Source: Labedaea rhizosphaerae
Lineage (GTDB): Bacteria > Actinomycetota > Actinomycetes > Mycobacteriales > Pseudonocardiaceae
DNA length: 64,000 bases
Reading direction: 5' to 3'
Assembly: GCF_004362825.1 (NCBI RefSeq)
Contig: NZ_SNXZ01000005.1
Location: forward strand, 186,001-250,000
Part shown: one piece after another, positions 50,187-58,665 of the stretch
How the letters are laid out: each line of letters starts with the position of its first letter
Position numbering within the stretch: the first letter of the stretch is position 1
The notes under the pieces: model-generated
What the model was told of the DNA's origin: nothing
What the model saw: only the letters and a program-made list of their open reading frames with translations
The model's database searches: none
Position numbers and translations under genes: made by a program

Positions 50187-51407
50187 TCAGGCCGGGCTGG
50201 TCACCAGGATCTGGTCCACGCCCATCCGGTTGTCGGCGAAGGCGAGCGCCGCACCGGCCAGGTACAACCGCCAGACCCGCGCCCAGCCGACTCCGACGGT
50301 GGCGACGACCTCGTCCCAGTTGCGTTCCAGCTCCGCCGCCCACGCGTCGATCGTGCGGGCGTAGTGCGTCCGCATCGCCCGCACCCGCTGGATCTCGAAC
50401 CCGGCGTTCTCCAGGTGAGTCAGGGTCTTGGGCAGCGGGCGCATGGTCATGTCCGGCGCGATGTAGCGCTCGATGAACGCGCCGCCGCCCGGCGCGCCAC
50501 CGCGGGACATCTGCTGCAGCACCACCGGTCCGCCCGGCTTGACGGCCCGACGCAGCACGGCGAGGTACTCGGCGTAGTTGCCCTCGCCGACGTGCTCCCC
50601 CATCTCGATCGAGGCGACCGCGTCGAACGGCTCCGCGCGGACGTCGCGGTAGTCCCGCAGTTCGACGGTCACCCGGTCGGCCACCCCGAGTTCGGCGGCG
50701 CGGGCCGTCACGAACGCGTGTTGCTGCTTCGAGAGCGTCACCCCGGTGGCCCGCACGCCGTACTCGCGGGCCGCGTGCAGCACGAGCGCACCCCACCCGC
50801 ACCCGACGTCGAGCAGGCGCATGCCCGCGCGCAGCCCGAGGCCCCGGCACACCAGGTCGAGCTTGGCGCGCTGGGCGTCGAGCAGGGTGTCCGAATCGGT
50901 CCGGTACCAGCCGCACGAGTACGACATGGTCTCGTCGAGGACCAGCCGGTAGAAGTCGTTGCCCAGGTCGTAGTGGTGGGCGATCGCGTCCTTGTCCCGG
51001 CGCTGGGTGTGCAGCCGTCCGCGCAGCCGCGCCTCCTGCGCCGGCACCTTCGGCCGCGGCCCGGCCAGGCCGAGCCGCAGGCCCGCGGCGGCCGCCCGCA
51101 GAACGGCGGGCAAGGTCAGCGACCGGTGCGGGGCCGACCACGCACGCCGCAGGCCCTCTTGCAGGTCGCCCTCGACGTCGAGGTCACCCGACACGTAGGC
51201 CCGCGCCAGGCCGAGCTCACCCGGGCGCCACAGCACGTGCCGCACGGCCCGCCGCGAGCGGAGCACCAGCTCAGGACCGTCCTCGGGACCGGCGACGCTG
51301 CCGTCCCAGGCGCGCACCCGTACCGGCGGCGGGGCGCCCAGCACCTCCGTGACCGCGTTCGCGATCCGCTGCGCCGCGCCGGGTGCCCGGTCGTGCGTGC
51401 TCACCAT
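50187..51407 (-). CDS. Cyclopropane-fatty-acyl-phospholipid synthase family methyltransferase (UfaA1-like)
   Basis: A 406-residue SAM-dependent enzyme that methylates or cyclopropanates unsaturated phospholipid acyl chains. The SAM site is RLLDVGCGWGALVLHAA, followed by EMGEHVGEGNYAEY and the C-terminal YLAGAALAFADNRMGVDQIL. In M. tuberculosis the corresponding gene near sigK is ufaA1, linked to 10-methyl branching of oleate. ATG 51407 has GAGGAG seven bases upstream. Its upstream region carries a minus-strand SigK-type promoter. The FAD enzyme encoded divergently probably acts in the same lipid pathway. Confidence 0.88.
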   Translation of the reverse strand: MVSTHDRAPGAAQRIANAVTEVLGAPPPVRVRAWDGSVAGPEDGPELVLRSRRAVRHVLWRPGELGLARAYVSGDLDVEGDLQEGLRRAWSAPHRSLTLPAVLRAAAAGLRLGLAGPRPKVPAQEARLRGRLHTQRRDKDAIAHHYDLGNDFYRLVLDETMSYSCGWYRTDSDTLLDAQRAKLDLVCRGLGLRAGMRLLDVGCGWGALVLHAAREYGVRATGVTLSKQQHAFVTARAAELGVADRVTVELRDYRDVRAEPFDAVASIEMGEHVGEGNYAEYLAVLRRAVKPGGPVVLQQMSRGGAPGGGAFIERYIAPDMTMRPLPKTLTHLENAGFEIQRVRAMRTHYARTIDAWAAELERNWDEVVATVGVGWARVWRLYLAGAALAFADNRMGVDQILVTSPA

Positions 51408-51443
51408 GGCGCACTCCTCTCCATTCGCTGGTCCTGCGTCGTC

Positions 51444-51471
51444 ATTCGGAGCCCGCGCGTGAACGGCTTGG
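51444..51471 (-). promoter_or_regulatory. SigK-type promoter of the CFA synthase gene
   Basis: On the minus strand CCAAGCC (51465-51471), a 15-bp spacer and CCGAAT (51444-51449). Spacing is identical to the two other copies. It lies 37 bp upstream of the ATG. Confidence 0.65.
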
Positions 51472-51481
51472 CGACATAAGT

Positions 51482-51509
51482 CCAATCCGGTGGGCCGCCC
51501 GCGCCGAAT
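51482..51509 (+). promoter_or_regulatory. SigK-type promoter of the amine-oxidase operon
   Basis: CCAATCC (51482-51488), 15 bp, CCGAAT (51504-51509). The whole block is nearly identical to that before the sigma gene, including the spacer. It lies back to back with the CFA synthase promoter. Confidence 0.72.
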
Positions 51510-51541
51510 GCTCCACAACGAGGCGAGGAGGAGCAGCAAGC

Positions 51542-52804
51542 ATGGAGCGTGAACGGATCGCCGTCATCGGCGCCGGGGTGTCCGGCCTGACGGCCGCCTA
51601 CCTGCTGCAACGGCGCTATGACGTGCTCTTGTTCGAGGCGCAGGGCCGGCTCGGCGGGCACGCCCACACCCACGTCCTGCCGGCCGCGGCCGGGGGCACG
51701 GTCGCGGTGGACAGCGGCTTCATCGTGCACAACGAACGGACCTATCCGAACCTGCTGCGCCTTTTCGGCGACCTCGGCGTGACCACGCAGGCCACCGAGA
51801 TGTCCATGAGCGTGCGCTGCCTGGGCTGCGGCTTGGAGTACGCCGGCGGCAAGGGCCTGCCGGGCCTCGCGCCGTCGTGGGACGCCGTGCGGCGCGGCCG
51901 CTACCTGGTCATGCTGGCGCAGGTGAAGCGGTTCTACCGCAACGCCAAGGCGCTGCTCGCCGACGACTCGGGCCACGACCCGACGCTCGGCGAGTTCCTG
52001 CGCGCCGGGCGGTACCCGCGTTATTTCGTCGACCACCTGGTGCTGCCGCTGGTGTCGGCGGTGTGGTCGGCCGGGGAACGGATCAGCACCCGTTACCCGG
52101 CGCGCTACCTGTTCGAGTTCCTCAGCCACCACGGGATGCTCGCGGTCACCGGTTCGCCGCCGTGGCGCACCGTGGTCGGCGGATCCCGCGTGTACGTCGA
52201 GCGTGCGGTGAAGCAGTTGACCGCGGTGCACGTGGGCACACCGGTGCGCGCCATCACCCGGACCGCGCGAGGGGTGCAGGTCCGGGACGAGGCGGACACC
52301 CCGCACGCGGTGGCCAAGGTCGTGATCGCCACCCACGCCGACGAGGCGCTGGCGTTGCTGGGCGACCCGACCGAGCGGGAACGCGCCACGCTCGGCGCGT
52401 TCCCCTACTCGCAGAACGAGACCTGGCTGCACCAGGACACCGCCATCCTCCCCCGCGTCGAGCGGGCGCGGGCGTCGTGGAACTACCTCAAGACGCAGTG
52501 CCACGGCGAGTCCGACCAGGTGGCGGTCAGCTACGACATGAACCGCCTCCAGCGCCTGCAGGACCCGCAGCCGTTCGTGGTCACGCTCAACGCCACCGAC
52601 CGGGTCGACCCGGCGCGGGTGGTGGCCAAGATGAACTACTCGCACCCGGTCTACACGCCGGAATCGCTTGCCGCGCAACGCGGTCTGCCCGGGTTGAACA
52701 CCTCACACACGGCGTTCGCCGGGGCGTACCACGGCTGGGGCTTCCACGAGGACGGGTGTGCGTCCGGTGTGCGGGCGGCCGAGCACTTCGGGGCCGGCTG
52801 GTGA
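51542..52804 (+). CDS. FAD-dependent amine-oxidase-like oxidoreductase
   Basis: A 420-residue flavoprotein with the FAD-binding AVIGAGVSGLTAAYLL (residues 7-22) and GRLGGHAHT motif of the amine oxidase/phytoene desaturase superfamily. It corresponds to Rv0449c at the mycobacterial sigK locus. Homologues in proteobacteria (UfaD-like) desaturate methylated fatty acids. A Cys pair in RCLGCGLEYAG is notable. ATG 51542 has a purine-rich Shine-Dalgarno sequence (GAGGAGGAG). It is first in a three-gene coupled operon with DUF1365 and SDR genes, under a SigK-type promoter. Confidence 0.85.
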   Translation: MERERIAVIGAGVSGLTAAYLLQRRYDVLLFEAQGRLGGHAHTHVLPAAAGGTVAVDSGFIVHNERTYPNLLRLFGDLGVTTQATEMSMSVRCLGCGLEYAGGKGLPGLAPSWDAVRRGRYLVMLAQVKRFYRNAKALLADDSGHDPTLGEFLRAGRYPRYFVDHLVLPLVSAVWSAGERISTRYPARYLFEFLSHHGMLAVTGSPPWRTVVGGSRVYVERAVKQLTAVHVGTPVRAITRTARGVQVRDEADTPHAVAKVVIATHADEALALLGDPTERERATLGAFPYSQNETWLHQDTAILPRVERARASWNYLKTQCHGESDQVAVSYDMNRLQRLQDPQPFVVTLNATDRVDPARVVAKMNYSHPVYTPESLAAQRGLPGLNTSHTAFAGAYHGWGFHEDGCASGVRAAEHFGAGW

Positions 52805-53517
52805 CCGCGCTCTACGACGCGGTCCTGACCCACGACCGGCGCGAACGGTTGCGCCGCCGGTTCAGCTACCGCACGCACCTGTGGCTGGTCGACCTCGACG
52901 ACCCGCCGGCGCTGCCGCGCTGGGCTCGTCCGCTGGCCCGGTTCGAGGCCCGCGACCACCTGGGCGACCCGCGACTGTCCATCAAGGACAACGTGACGGC
53001 GTGGCTGGCCGAGCGGGGCGTCGACCTCGACGGCGGGCGGGTCCTGATGCTGAGCAACGCCCGCGTGCTCGGCCACACGTTCAACCCGCTCACCGTGTTC
53101 TGGTGCCACCACCGCGACGGTCGCCTCGCCTGCGTGATCGCCGAGGTGCACAACACCTACGGCGGACGGCACCCCTACCTGTTGCGTGCCGGCGACATCG
53201 ACGAGCGTGGCGTGGTGGACACCGACAAGGCGTTCCACGTCTCGCCGTTCCTCGCCGACCACGGCCGCTACCGGATGGTCGTGCCCGAGCCGGACGAGCG
53301 GTTGCGGGTCGTGGTCACCCTGCACCAGGGCGGCAGGCCGGTCTTCGCCGCGACGCTGTCCGGCCGCAGACGCCCGGCCACGCTCGGCCAGGTGCTGCGC
53401 ACGTCCGTGCGCCAACCCCTGATGCCGCAACGCATTTCGGCCGCCATCCGCAAGCACGGGATCTACCTGTGGCTGCGCAGGCAATCCGTTCCCGCCACCG
53501 CACCCCTGGACGCCTGA
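52801..53517 (+). CDS. DUF1365 family protein
   Basis: A 238-residue DUF1365 protein. It shows FSYRTHLWLVDLDD at the N terminus, LMLSNARVLGHTFNPLTVFW in the middle, then CVIAEVHNTYGGRHPY and KAFHVSPFL, all conserved in the family. It corresponds to Rv0448c. DUF1365 genes co-occur with CFA-type methyltransferase and FAD oxidase genes in many phyla, often under stress sigma factors. The biochemical activity is not established. GTG 52801 overlaps the preceding stop as GTGA. Confidence 0.88.
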   Translation: MTALYDAVLTHDRRERLRRRFSYRTHLWLVDLDDPPALPRWARPLARFEARDHLGDPRLSIKDNVTAWLAERGVDLDGGRVLMLSNARVLGHTFNPLTVFWCHHRDGRLACVIAEVHNTYGGRHPYLLRAGDIDERGVVDTDKAFHVSPFLADHGRYRMVVPEPDERLRVVVTLHQGGRPVFAATLSGRRRPATLGQVLRTSVRQPLMPQRISAAIRKHGIYLWLRRQSVPATAPLDA

Positions 53518-54476
53518 TGCGCCTTGCTTCGACCCTGGACACGCTCGCCGATCGCAGCGTGGTGATCGGCTACAGCAAGCTCGGCTACCTGTTGCGGCGC
53601 CGGTGGTTCCGCCAAGGCGACCCCGCGCCGGACGCGCTGGCGGGCAAGGTGGTGCTGGTGACCGGCGCGAGCTCCGGCCTGGGCACGGCGACGGCCGCCG
53701 GTGTCGCCGCCCTCGGCGCCACGACCGTGCTGGTGGTGCGCAGCGTCGAGCGCGGTGAGCGAACCCGCGCCGAACTCGCGCAGCGGTTGCCCGAAGCCGA
53801 TTTCGCCGTGGCGCGCTGCGACCTCGACGACCTCGACGACGTGCGCCGCTTCGCCGCCGACGCCCTCGACCGGTGGCCGACCGTCGACGTGGTGGTGCAC
53901 AACGCCGGGACCATGCCACCCGAGCGAACCGCGTCGCCGCAGGGGCATGAGCTGGCCCTGGCCACCCACGTGCTCGGCCCGCTGCTGCTCACCGAGCAGC
54001 TCCGCCCGGCCCTCGCCCGCGCCACCGACCCGCGGGTGATCCTCATGTCCTCGGGCGGCATGTACGCCCAGCCCGTGCCCGGCGACGTGGAATACCGAAC
54101 CGGCCGCTACAAGGGCGCGGTGGCGTACGCCCGGACCAAACGGCTGCAGGTGGCGTTCACGCCCCTGCTCGCCGAGCGCTACGCAAGCGACGGGATCGCC
54201 GTGCACGCCCTGCACCCCGGCTGGGCGGACACACCGGGCGTGGCCGGGTCGCTGCCCGGCTTCCACCGGATCACCGGGCCGCTGCTGCGCACCGCGGCCG
54301 AGGGCGCCGACACGGCGATCTGGCTCGCCGCGACCACACCACCGCCGCCGACGGGCCGGTTCTGGCACGACCGCAGGCAACGCCCGACGCACTACCTCCC
54401 CTGGGGCGGGGACGACCCGCAGGCCGTGCGCCGCGGCTGGGCCGCGTGCTGGACCGCGGTCGGTCGGCCGGTGTAG
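53517..54476 (+). CDS. Short-chain dehydrogenase/reductase
   Basis: A 319-residue classical SDR with TGASSGLGTATAAGVA (cofactor loop), VVVHNAGTMPP, the catalytic serine in LMSSGGMYA and the catalytic pair YARTK. An N-terminal extension of about 40 residues with IGYSKLGYLLRRRWF suggests membrane contact. It takes the place that a DUF1295 membrane protein occupies in the mycobacterial locus (Rv0446c), so the pathway may differ at one reduction step. ATG 53517 overlaps the DUF1365 stop by one base. Confidence 0.88.
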   Translation: MRLASTLDTLADRSVVIGYSKLGYLLRRRWFRQGDPAPDALAGKVVLVTGASSGLGTATAAGVAALGATTVLVVRSVERGERTRAELAQRLPEADFAVARCDLDDLDDVRRFAADALDRWPTVDVVVHNAGTMPPERTASPQGHELALATHVLGPLLLTEQLRPALARATDPRVILMSSGGMYAQPVPGDVEYRTGRYKGAVAYARTKRLQVAFTPLLAERYASDGIAVHALHPGWADTPGVAGSLPGFHRITGPLLRTAAEGADTAIWLAATTPPPPTGRFWHDRRQRPTHYLPWGGDDPQAVRRGWAACWTAVGRPV

Positions 54477-55378
54477 ACCGCGTCGCTGCCGTAGAGCTCC
54501 CGGGTGAACGACGAGACGTAGTCGTGCTGGTCGCCGCCGCCCAGGTTGTAGGTCAGGAACACGCCGTACCCCTCGGCCACGGTCTGGTGGGCGAGGCCTT
54601 GCGCGGTGCCCGGCGGCGTGCCGTTGATCTCCACGGCCGCGGGCGAGAGGCGTTCCTTGGGCAACGACACGTTCGGCACGCTCCAGGTGCCGTAGTAGGC
54701 GTTCCACGAGTAGTCGAACTTCGCGCCGGCGTCCACGCCGTTGTAGCTCAGCCGCGACGCCGACGGGCCGATGAAGTAGAACGTCAACAGCTTGTCCGGC
54801 AGGTCGTCGCGCAGCGCCGACACCAGGTGGACGAACGAGCTGTCGTTGGGCTGACCCGTGCCGTTGTTGCCGTAGTCGGCGTACTCGTCGTCCAGGTCGA
54901 TGCCGTCCAGGCCGTAGCGGGCCACAGCGTCAGCGAGCTGCCCGGCGAACGCCGAAGCGGCCTGCTGGGACGGGAAGTTCGCGAACCCGGCGCCCTGGTG
55001 GTTGCCCAGGATGGACAGCACGACCTTGATGCCCTTCTGCTGCAACGGCCGGATGGTGGTCTCGGCGTTGTCGAGCACGGACTGGACCTGCGGGTTGAAG
55101 TAGAGGTAGGCGTTCGCGCCGTCGTAGTTGATGTTGGCCGCGAAGATCACCGCCACGTCGAACACGGGCGAGCCGTCGCTGAGCGTGTACTTGCCGACGT
55201 TCTCCATGCCGTTGTTGTTGACCTCGACGTAGGCGACCGACACCGGGCCGCTCTTGGTCACCCGGGGGTGGTGACCGCTCGACGCCGCCGCCGCGAACGG
55301 CGTGGTGGCCACGGCGACTGCCGTGGCCACCACTGCCGAGCTGAGCAAGCGCCTGGTTCCCCGACCGAATGTGCGCAT
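54392..55378 (-). CDS. Secreted GH18 endo-beta-N-acetylglucosaminidase (EndoH-like)
   Basis: A 328-residue exported glycosidase. The signal peptide ends near TPFAAAASS. The catalytic DxxDxDxE region reads YGLDGIDLDDEYADYG, almost as in EndoH, with the acid/base glutamate. EndoH-type enzymes cleave the chitobiose core of N-glycans or similar glycans. The usual end of the family is near ELYGSDAVYTG. Here about 24 more residues follow, because the frame continues 85 bp into the convergent SDR gene, so the ancestral stop may have been lost. It lies 57 bp downstream of the serine hydrolase gene. Confidence 0.85.
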   Translation of the reverse strand: MRTFGRGTRRLLSSAVVATAVAVATTPFAAAASSGHHPRVTKSGPVSVAYVEVNNNGMENVGKYTLSDGSPVFDVAVIFAANINYDGANAYLYFNPQVQSVLDNAETTIRPLQQKGIKVVLSILGNHQGAGFANFPSQQAASAFAGQLADAVARYGLDGIDLDDEYADYGNNGTGQPNDSSFVHLVSALRDDLPDKLLTFYFIGPSASRLSYNGVDAGAKFDYSWNAYYGTWSVPNVSLPKERLSPAAVEINGTPPGTAQGLAHQTVAEGYGVFLTYNLGGGDQHDYVSSFTRELYGSDAVYTGRPTAVQHAAQPRRTACGSSPPQGR

Positions 55379-55435
55379 GATTCGACTACAACGAGGATCG
55401 CCGCGCGGATCAAGGCACGTCCGGGCAGGCTTTGT

Positions 55436-56578
55436 TCACAAACGGCAGTAGGTGTCCACGGCCGCCGCACCCACGTCCTGCTGGCCCCTGGTGCCGGAGA
55501 GCATGTGGTACTCGTTGGCCGCCACGACCACCTGCTTGCTGCCGTCGTCGCTGGTCAGCCAGAGCGTGAGGAAGCCGAGCACGGCACCCGAGTGCTCCCA
55601 CACCTGACCGCACGGCGTCTGCGCGGAGACGACGCCGAGGCCGTAGCGCCCGGTTCCGGTGTCGTCGATCGGCACCGTGGTCTTCAGCTGGGCCAGCTGC
55701 GCGGGCGCCAGCAACCGGCCGCTGAACAACGCCCGCTCGAACGCCGCCAGGTCGTCCAGTGTGGACACCATGGCCCCGGCCGCGCCGAAGGTCTGCACGT
55801 TGGACACCGTGACGTCGCGGATCGCCAGGCTGGTCGCCCAGAAGTAGCCGTGCAGCGCCGTGGCGGGCAGCCGCGGGTCGGCGGTCGGGAACGTCGTGTG
55901 GGTCAACCCGAGCGGCTCGATGATCCGGTGCTGGATCTCCGCGGCCGGTTCGTTCCCGGTGACCGCCTTGATCACCATCCCGGCCAGCACGTAGTTCGTG
56001 TTGGCATAAGCCCACTTCTGGCCCGGATCACCCGTCTTCTGGTGGGTGAGCGCGATGTTCACCAGCGTCTGCGGTGCCCAACGCTGGTTCGGGTCGAGGT
56101 TGGCCACGTACGGCCAGTTGACCTGCGGGTCGCCGGCGTAGTCCGGCAGCCCCGAGGTGTGGTTCAGCAGCTGCCGGATGGTGATCTTCGTGCCGTCGAA
56201 CCCGTTGACGTTCACGGCATTGGGCAGCCACGTCGCCACCGTGTCGTCGAGCGACAGCTTGCCCTCGCCCTGCAGCTGCAGCAGGACCGTGGCGACGAAT
56301 GCCTTGGTGTTGCTGCCGATCCGGAACTCCTGAGCCGGATCCGCCGGCACGGCGGCGAACTTGTCGCCGTACCCGGCGTGGACGCGGTGCACGTCCTCGC
56401 CGTTGCGAACCAGCCCGATCACGCCCGGGTAACCGTCGCGCACGCCGAGGTCGGCCCCGGCCTGCAGGAGCTGCTCAGGGCTCGGCTCGGGGGCTTGCTC
56501 GGCCGCGGCCGCCGGGCCGGCGGTGGCGACCACCAGCACCACCACCGCGGCGGACACCGTGGCACGCAAGGGCTTCAC
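55436..56578 (-). CDS. Secreted serine hydrolase, class C beta-lactamase/DD-peptidase fold
   Basis: A 380-residue exported protein. The signal peptide ends near AGPAAAAEQ. SxxK is S-N-T-K in FRIGSNTKAFVA, the second motif is Y-A-N in WAYANTNYVLAG, and the third is H-S-G in EHSGAVLGF, as in Streptomyces R61-type carboxypeptidases and related esterases. Its role may be in peptidoglycan or another ester/amide outside the cell. GTG 56578 overlaps the end of the WXG-type gene as GTGA, so it belongs to the ESX-type operon. Its end lies in a 57-bp gap before the EndoH-like gene. Confidence 0.85.
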   Translation of the reverse strand: MKPLRATVSAAVVVLVVATAGPAAAAEQAPEPSPEQLLQAGADLGVRDGYPGVIGLVRNGEDVHRVHAGYGDKFAAVPADPAQEFRIGSNTKAFVATVLLQLQGEGKLSLDDTVATWLPNAVNVNGFDGTKITIRQLLNHTSGLPDYAGDPQVNWPYVANLDPNQRWAPQTLVNIALTHQKTGDPGQKWAYANTNYVLAGMVIKAVTGNEPAAEIQHRIIEPLGLTHTTFPTADPRLPATALHGYFWATSLAIRDVTVSNVQTFGAAGAMVSTLDDLAAFERALFSGRLLAPAQLAQLKTTVPIDDTGTGRYGLGVVSAQTPCGQVWEHSGAVLGFLTLWLTSDDGSKQVVVAANEYHMLSGTRGQQDVGAAAVDTYCRL

Positions 56579-57939
56579 GACTGCACCTCGCCGATCACCG
56601 AAGGCGCGATCACGTCGTCGCTCTTCGCGCCGAAGACGTCCTCGTACTCGACGAGTTCGATGCGTGAGCGGTGTTCCTTGTCCTCCTCGCGCTGCGCGCC
56701 GCGCGCACCGCCCATGCCGACGCCGCCCATCCCGCCACCGCGTTGCGCGCTCTTCGCGGGCGTGGCGGCGCGACCAGCCGTCAGCTCCTTCTCGTCGTTG
56801 TCGAACGCGCCGGTCAGCGGGCCCTGGGCGCGCCGGCTCGCGGCCGCCTCGGTGTCGCGGGAGCTGCCCGTGCCCGCGCCCATGGGTGCCATGCCGTAGC
56901 CGCCAGGCGCGAAGCCGGACGCGGTCGTGGTCTGGCGTGGCGTGTACGTGCCGGCCGCGGTCCCGTTGTTGTAGCCCGCACCGGAGAGCGGGCCCGAGCC
57001 CAGGCTGCCGTCGGCCAGTGACTGGGACGTCACCGGCGCCTGGCTCACGTCGCCGCCGGAGCTCAGCCCGGACGTGGCGCCGTCGGTGGCGGCGCCGCTT
57101 TCCGTTGCCGCGTTACCGTTCGCGGTCGGCGCGTCCACCTGCTTCTGCTGCGCGCCGCCCTGCTGGGTGGCGCCACCGGTCTGGCTCGAGCCGCCGCCGC
57201 TGGTGCTCTGCTGGCCGAGCTGCTTGAGCGCCTTGGTCACCAACTGCACGACCGCGAGCGCACCCTTGACGAGTTTGAGCAGGTTCTGCCCGCTGGCCAG
57301 CAGGGCGGCCAGCTTGGCGAGCATCTGCTGGCCGTAGTTCGTGGCGATCGCGACGCACTGGGGGATCGCGGCGGCGATGCTCTGGCCGCCGGTGAGCGGG
57401 GCCGCGGCCACCGCCTGGCTCATGATCGGCACGATCTGCCCGATCGCCTCGCCGCCGAGCTGGGTGATGATGTCGACGGCCTGGCCGACCACCTCGCCCG
57501 CACCGGCGATGGCATCGGACATCGAGTAGGCCGCCTCGGCCAGCGACGAGATCGAGTCGAGGATCTGCGTGCTGGCGCCCTGGTAGGCCGACGAGGCGTC
57601 GCCGGACCAGCCCTTGGTCTCGGTGCTCGCCGCCTGCTGGTACTGGCTCGCCAGCCCGGAGACGGCCTGCCCGCCCTGGGCGAACCCGCTCGCGCCGGTC
57701 GAGACCGGACCCGGGTTTCCTTGCAGCACCGAGGAAGGCTGGCTGAGGAAGGACACGAACGGCGCGAACCAGCCGAGGCCGGCCGAACTCAGCCCGGCCA
57801 CCGGGTCGGTGCCGCCGGCCAGGTTGCCCAGGCCGCCCATGCCGCCGCTGAGCTCGGGGGACGCCCAGCTCCGGCCACGCACGGCCGCGGCGGTCTCGTT
57901 GATCCGCGCGAGCAGGTCGGCGGTGCTTGTCGGGGTCAT
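56575..57939 (-). CDS. Large ESX-type WXG100/PPE-like substrate
   Basis: A 454-residue protein. An N-terminal helical region contains a WxG turn (ETKGWSGDASSAYQG) and long helices rich in Ala/Gln, as in WXG100/PPE proteins. It is followed by a low-complexity Gly/Ser/Thr/Gln region (about 260-410) and an acidic C terminus with RIELVEYEDVFG. This is the pattern of type VII secretion substrates with a disordered tail. The core ESX genes are not in the window. Its ends overlap both neighbours (TGATG and GTGA), so the operon is strictly coupled. The frame is open upstream, but ATG 57939 is right for the coupling. Confidence 0.7.
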   Translation of the reverse strand: MTPTSTADLLARINETAAAVRGRSWASPELSGGMGGLGNLAGGTDPVAGLSSAGLGWFAPFVSFLSQPSSVLQGNPGPVSTGASGFAQGGQAVSGLASQYQQAASTETKGWSGDASSAYQGASTQILDSISSLAEAAYSMSDAIAGAGEVVGQAVDIITQLGGEAIGQIVPIMSQAVAAAPLTGGQSIAAAIPQCVAIATNYGQQMLAKLAALLASGQNLLKLVKGALAVVQLVTKALKQLGQQSTSGGGSSQTGGATQQGGAQQKQVDAPTANGNAATESGAATDGATSGLSSGGDVSQAPVTSQSLADGSLGSGPLSGAGYNNGTAAGTYTPRQTTTASGFAPGGYGMAPMGAGTGSSRDTEAAASRRAQGPLTGAFDNDEKELTAGRAATPAKSAQRGGGMGGVGMGGARGAQREEDKEHRSRIELVEYEDVFGAKSDDVIAPSVIGEVQS

Positions 57940-58250
57940 CAGGCGTACTCCTGCTCGAGGCTGGTGCTGCTGGCGTCGTCGATGCGCTGGTAGGCCTCCG
58001 CGGTCTGGCGCAACCCGGTGCTGATCTGGTCGACCGACGCCGACGCGCTGGTGGTCGCCTCGGCGACGCCACCCATCCCGGCCTGCAGGCCGCCGGCCAG
58101 GAACTCGCAGAACGAGCCGAGCGCACCCCCGCCGAGGTCGCCGGGCAGGCTCCCGGCGGCGGTGGCGAGCTGGTCGGCCAGACCGCTCACCGTGGTGGCG
58201 TGCCTGCGCAGGTCGTCCGGGTCGATGCCGAACTGGTCGTAGGCGGTCAT
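57939..58250 (-). CDS. EspC-like type VII secretion target (DUF2580)
   Basis: A 103-residue helical protein of the DUF2580/EspC-like family. It shows the N-terminal FGIDPDDLRRHATTVSGLAD and a helix-turn-helix hairpin, with C-terminal GLRQTAEAYQRIDDAS. It is probably secreted as a partner of the larger WXG-type protein encoded next. It overlaps the YbaB-like gene by 4 bp and the large substrate gene by one base. Confidence 0.8.
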   Translation of the reverse strand: MTAYDQFGIDPDDLRRHATTVSGLADQLATAAGSLPGDLGGGALGSFCEFLAGGLQAGMGGVAEATTSASASVDQISTGLRQTAEAYQRIDDASSTSLEQEYA

Positions 58251-58645
58251 GCGCGCACCTCCGGCGCGGCGAAGTACTCGTCATCGGTGGGGTTCCGGTG
58301 CTCCACCGGCGCCTCGGGAACCGCGTTGGTGAGCGCCTCGAGCGCCGGGACGTCGCCGTAGACCTCGGCCACCACGTCGGCGACCTGCGCCTTCGCGTCG
58401 GCCTGCGCACGCAGCGCGGTCGCCATGATCAGCTGCGCCAGCTCGTCCACCTCGAGGGCACGCGCGGCCGGGCTGAGCGTCAGCTGCTGCAACGCGCCAC
58501 CCGCGCCGACGGTCACCTCCGCCTCACCGCGCGGCGACACCGCGTGCCCGCTGACCTCGGCCAGCCGGGCCGAGGCCTGCGCAGTCGTCCGTTCTGTCTC
58601 GGACAGCTTCTGGTCGTAGTCGGCAAGCCATTGTGCCGGGTCCAT
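58247..58645 (-). CDS. YbaB/EbfC-family protein
   Basis: A 132-residue protein. Residues 1-95 have the YbaB/EbfC dimer fold (VTVGAGGALQQLTLSPAARA, then ELAQLIMATALRAQADAKAQ), with a short acidic tail. YbaB family proteins bind DNA; many small actinobacterial versions sit inside ESX-type operons and their role there is not known. ATG 58645 has GGGGAG upstream. The long upstream frame is a shadow of the EspG-like gene. Confidence 0.82.
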   Translation of the reverse strand: MDPAQWLADYDQKLSETERTTAQASARLAEVSGHAVSPRGEAEVTVGAGGALQQLTLSPAARALEVDELAQLIMATALRAQADAKAQVADVVAEVYGDVPALEALTNAVPEAPVEHRNPTDDEYFAAPEVRA

Positions 58646-58665
58646 CTGGATCTCCCCTTCGTCGT

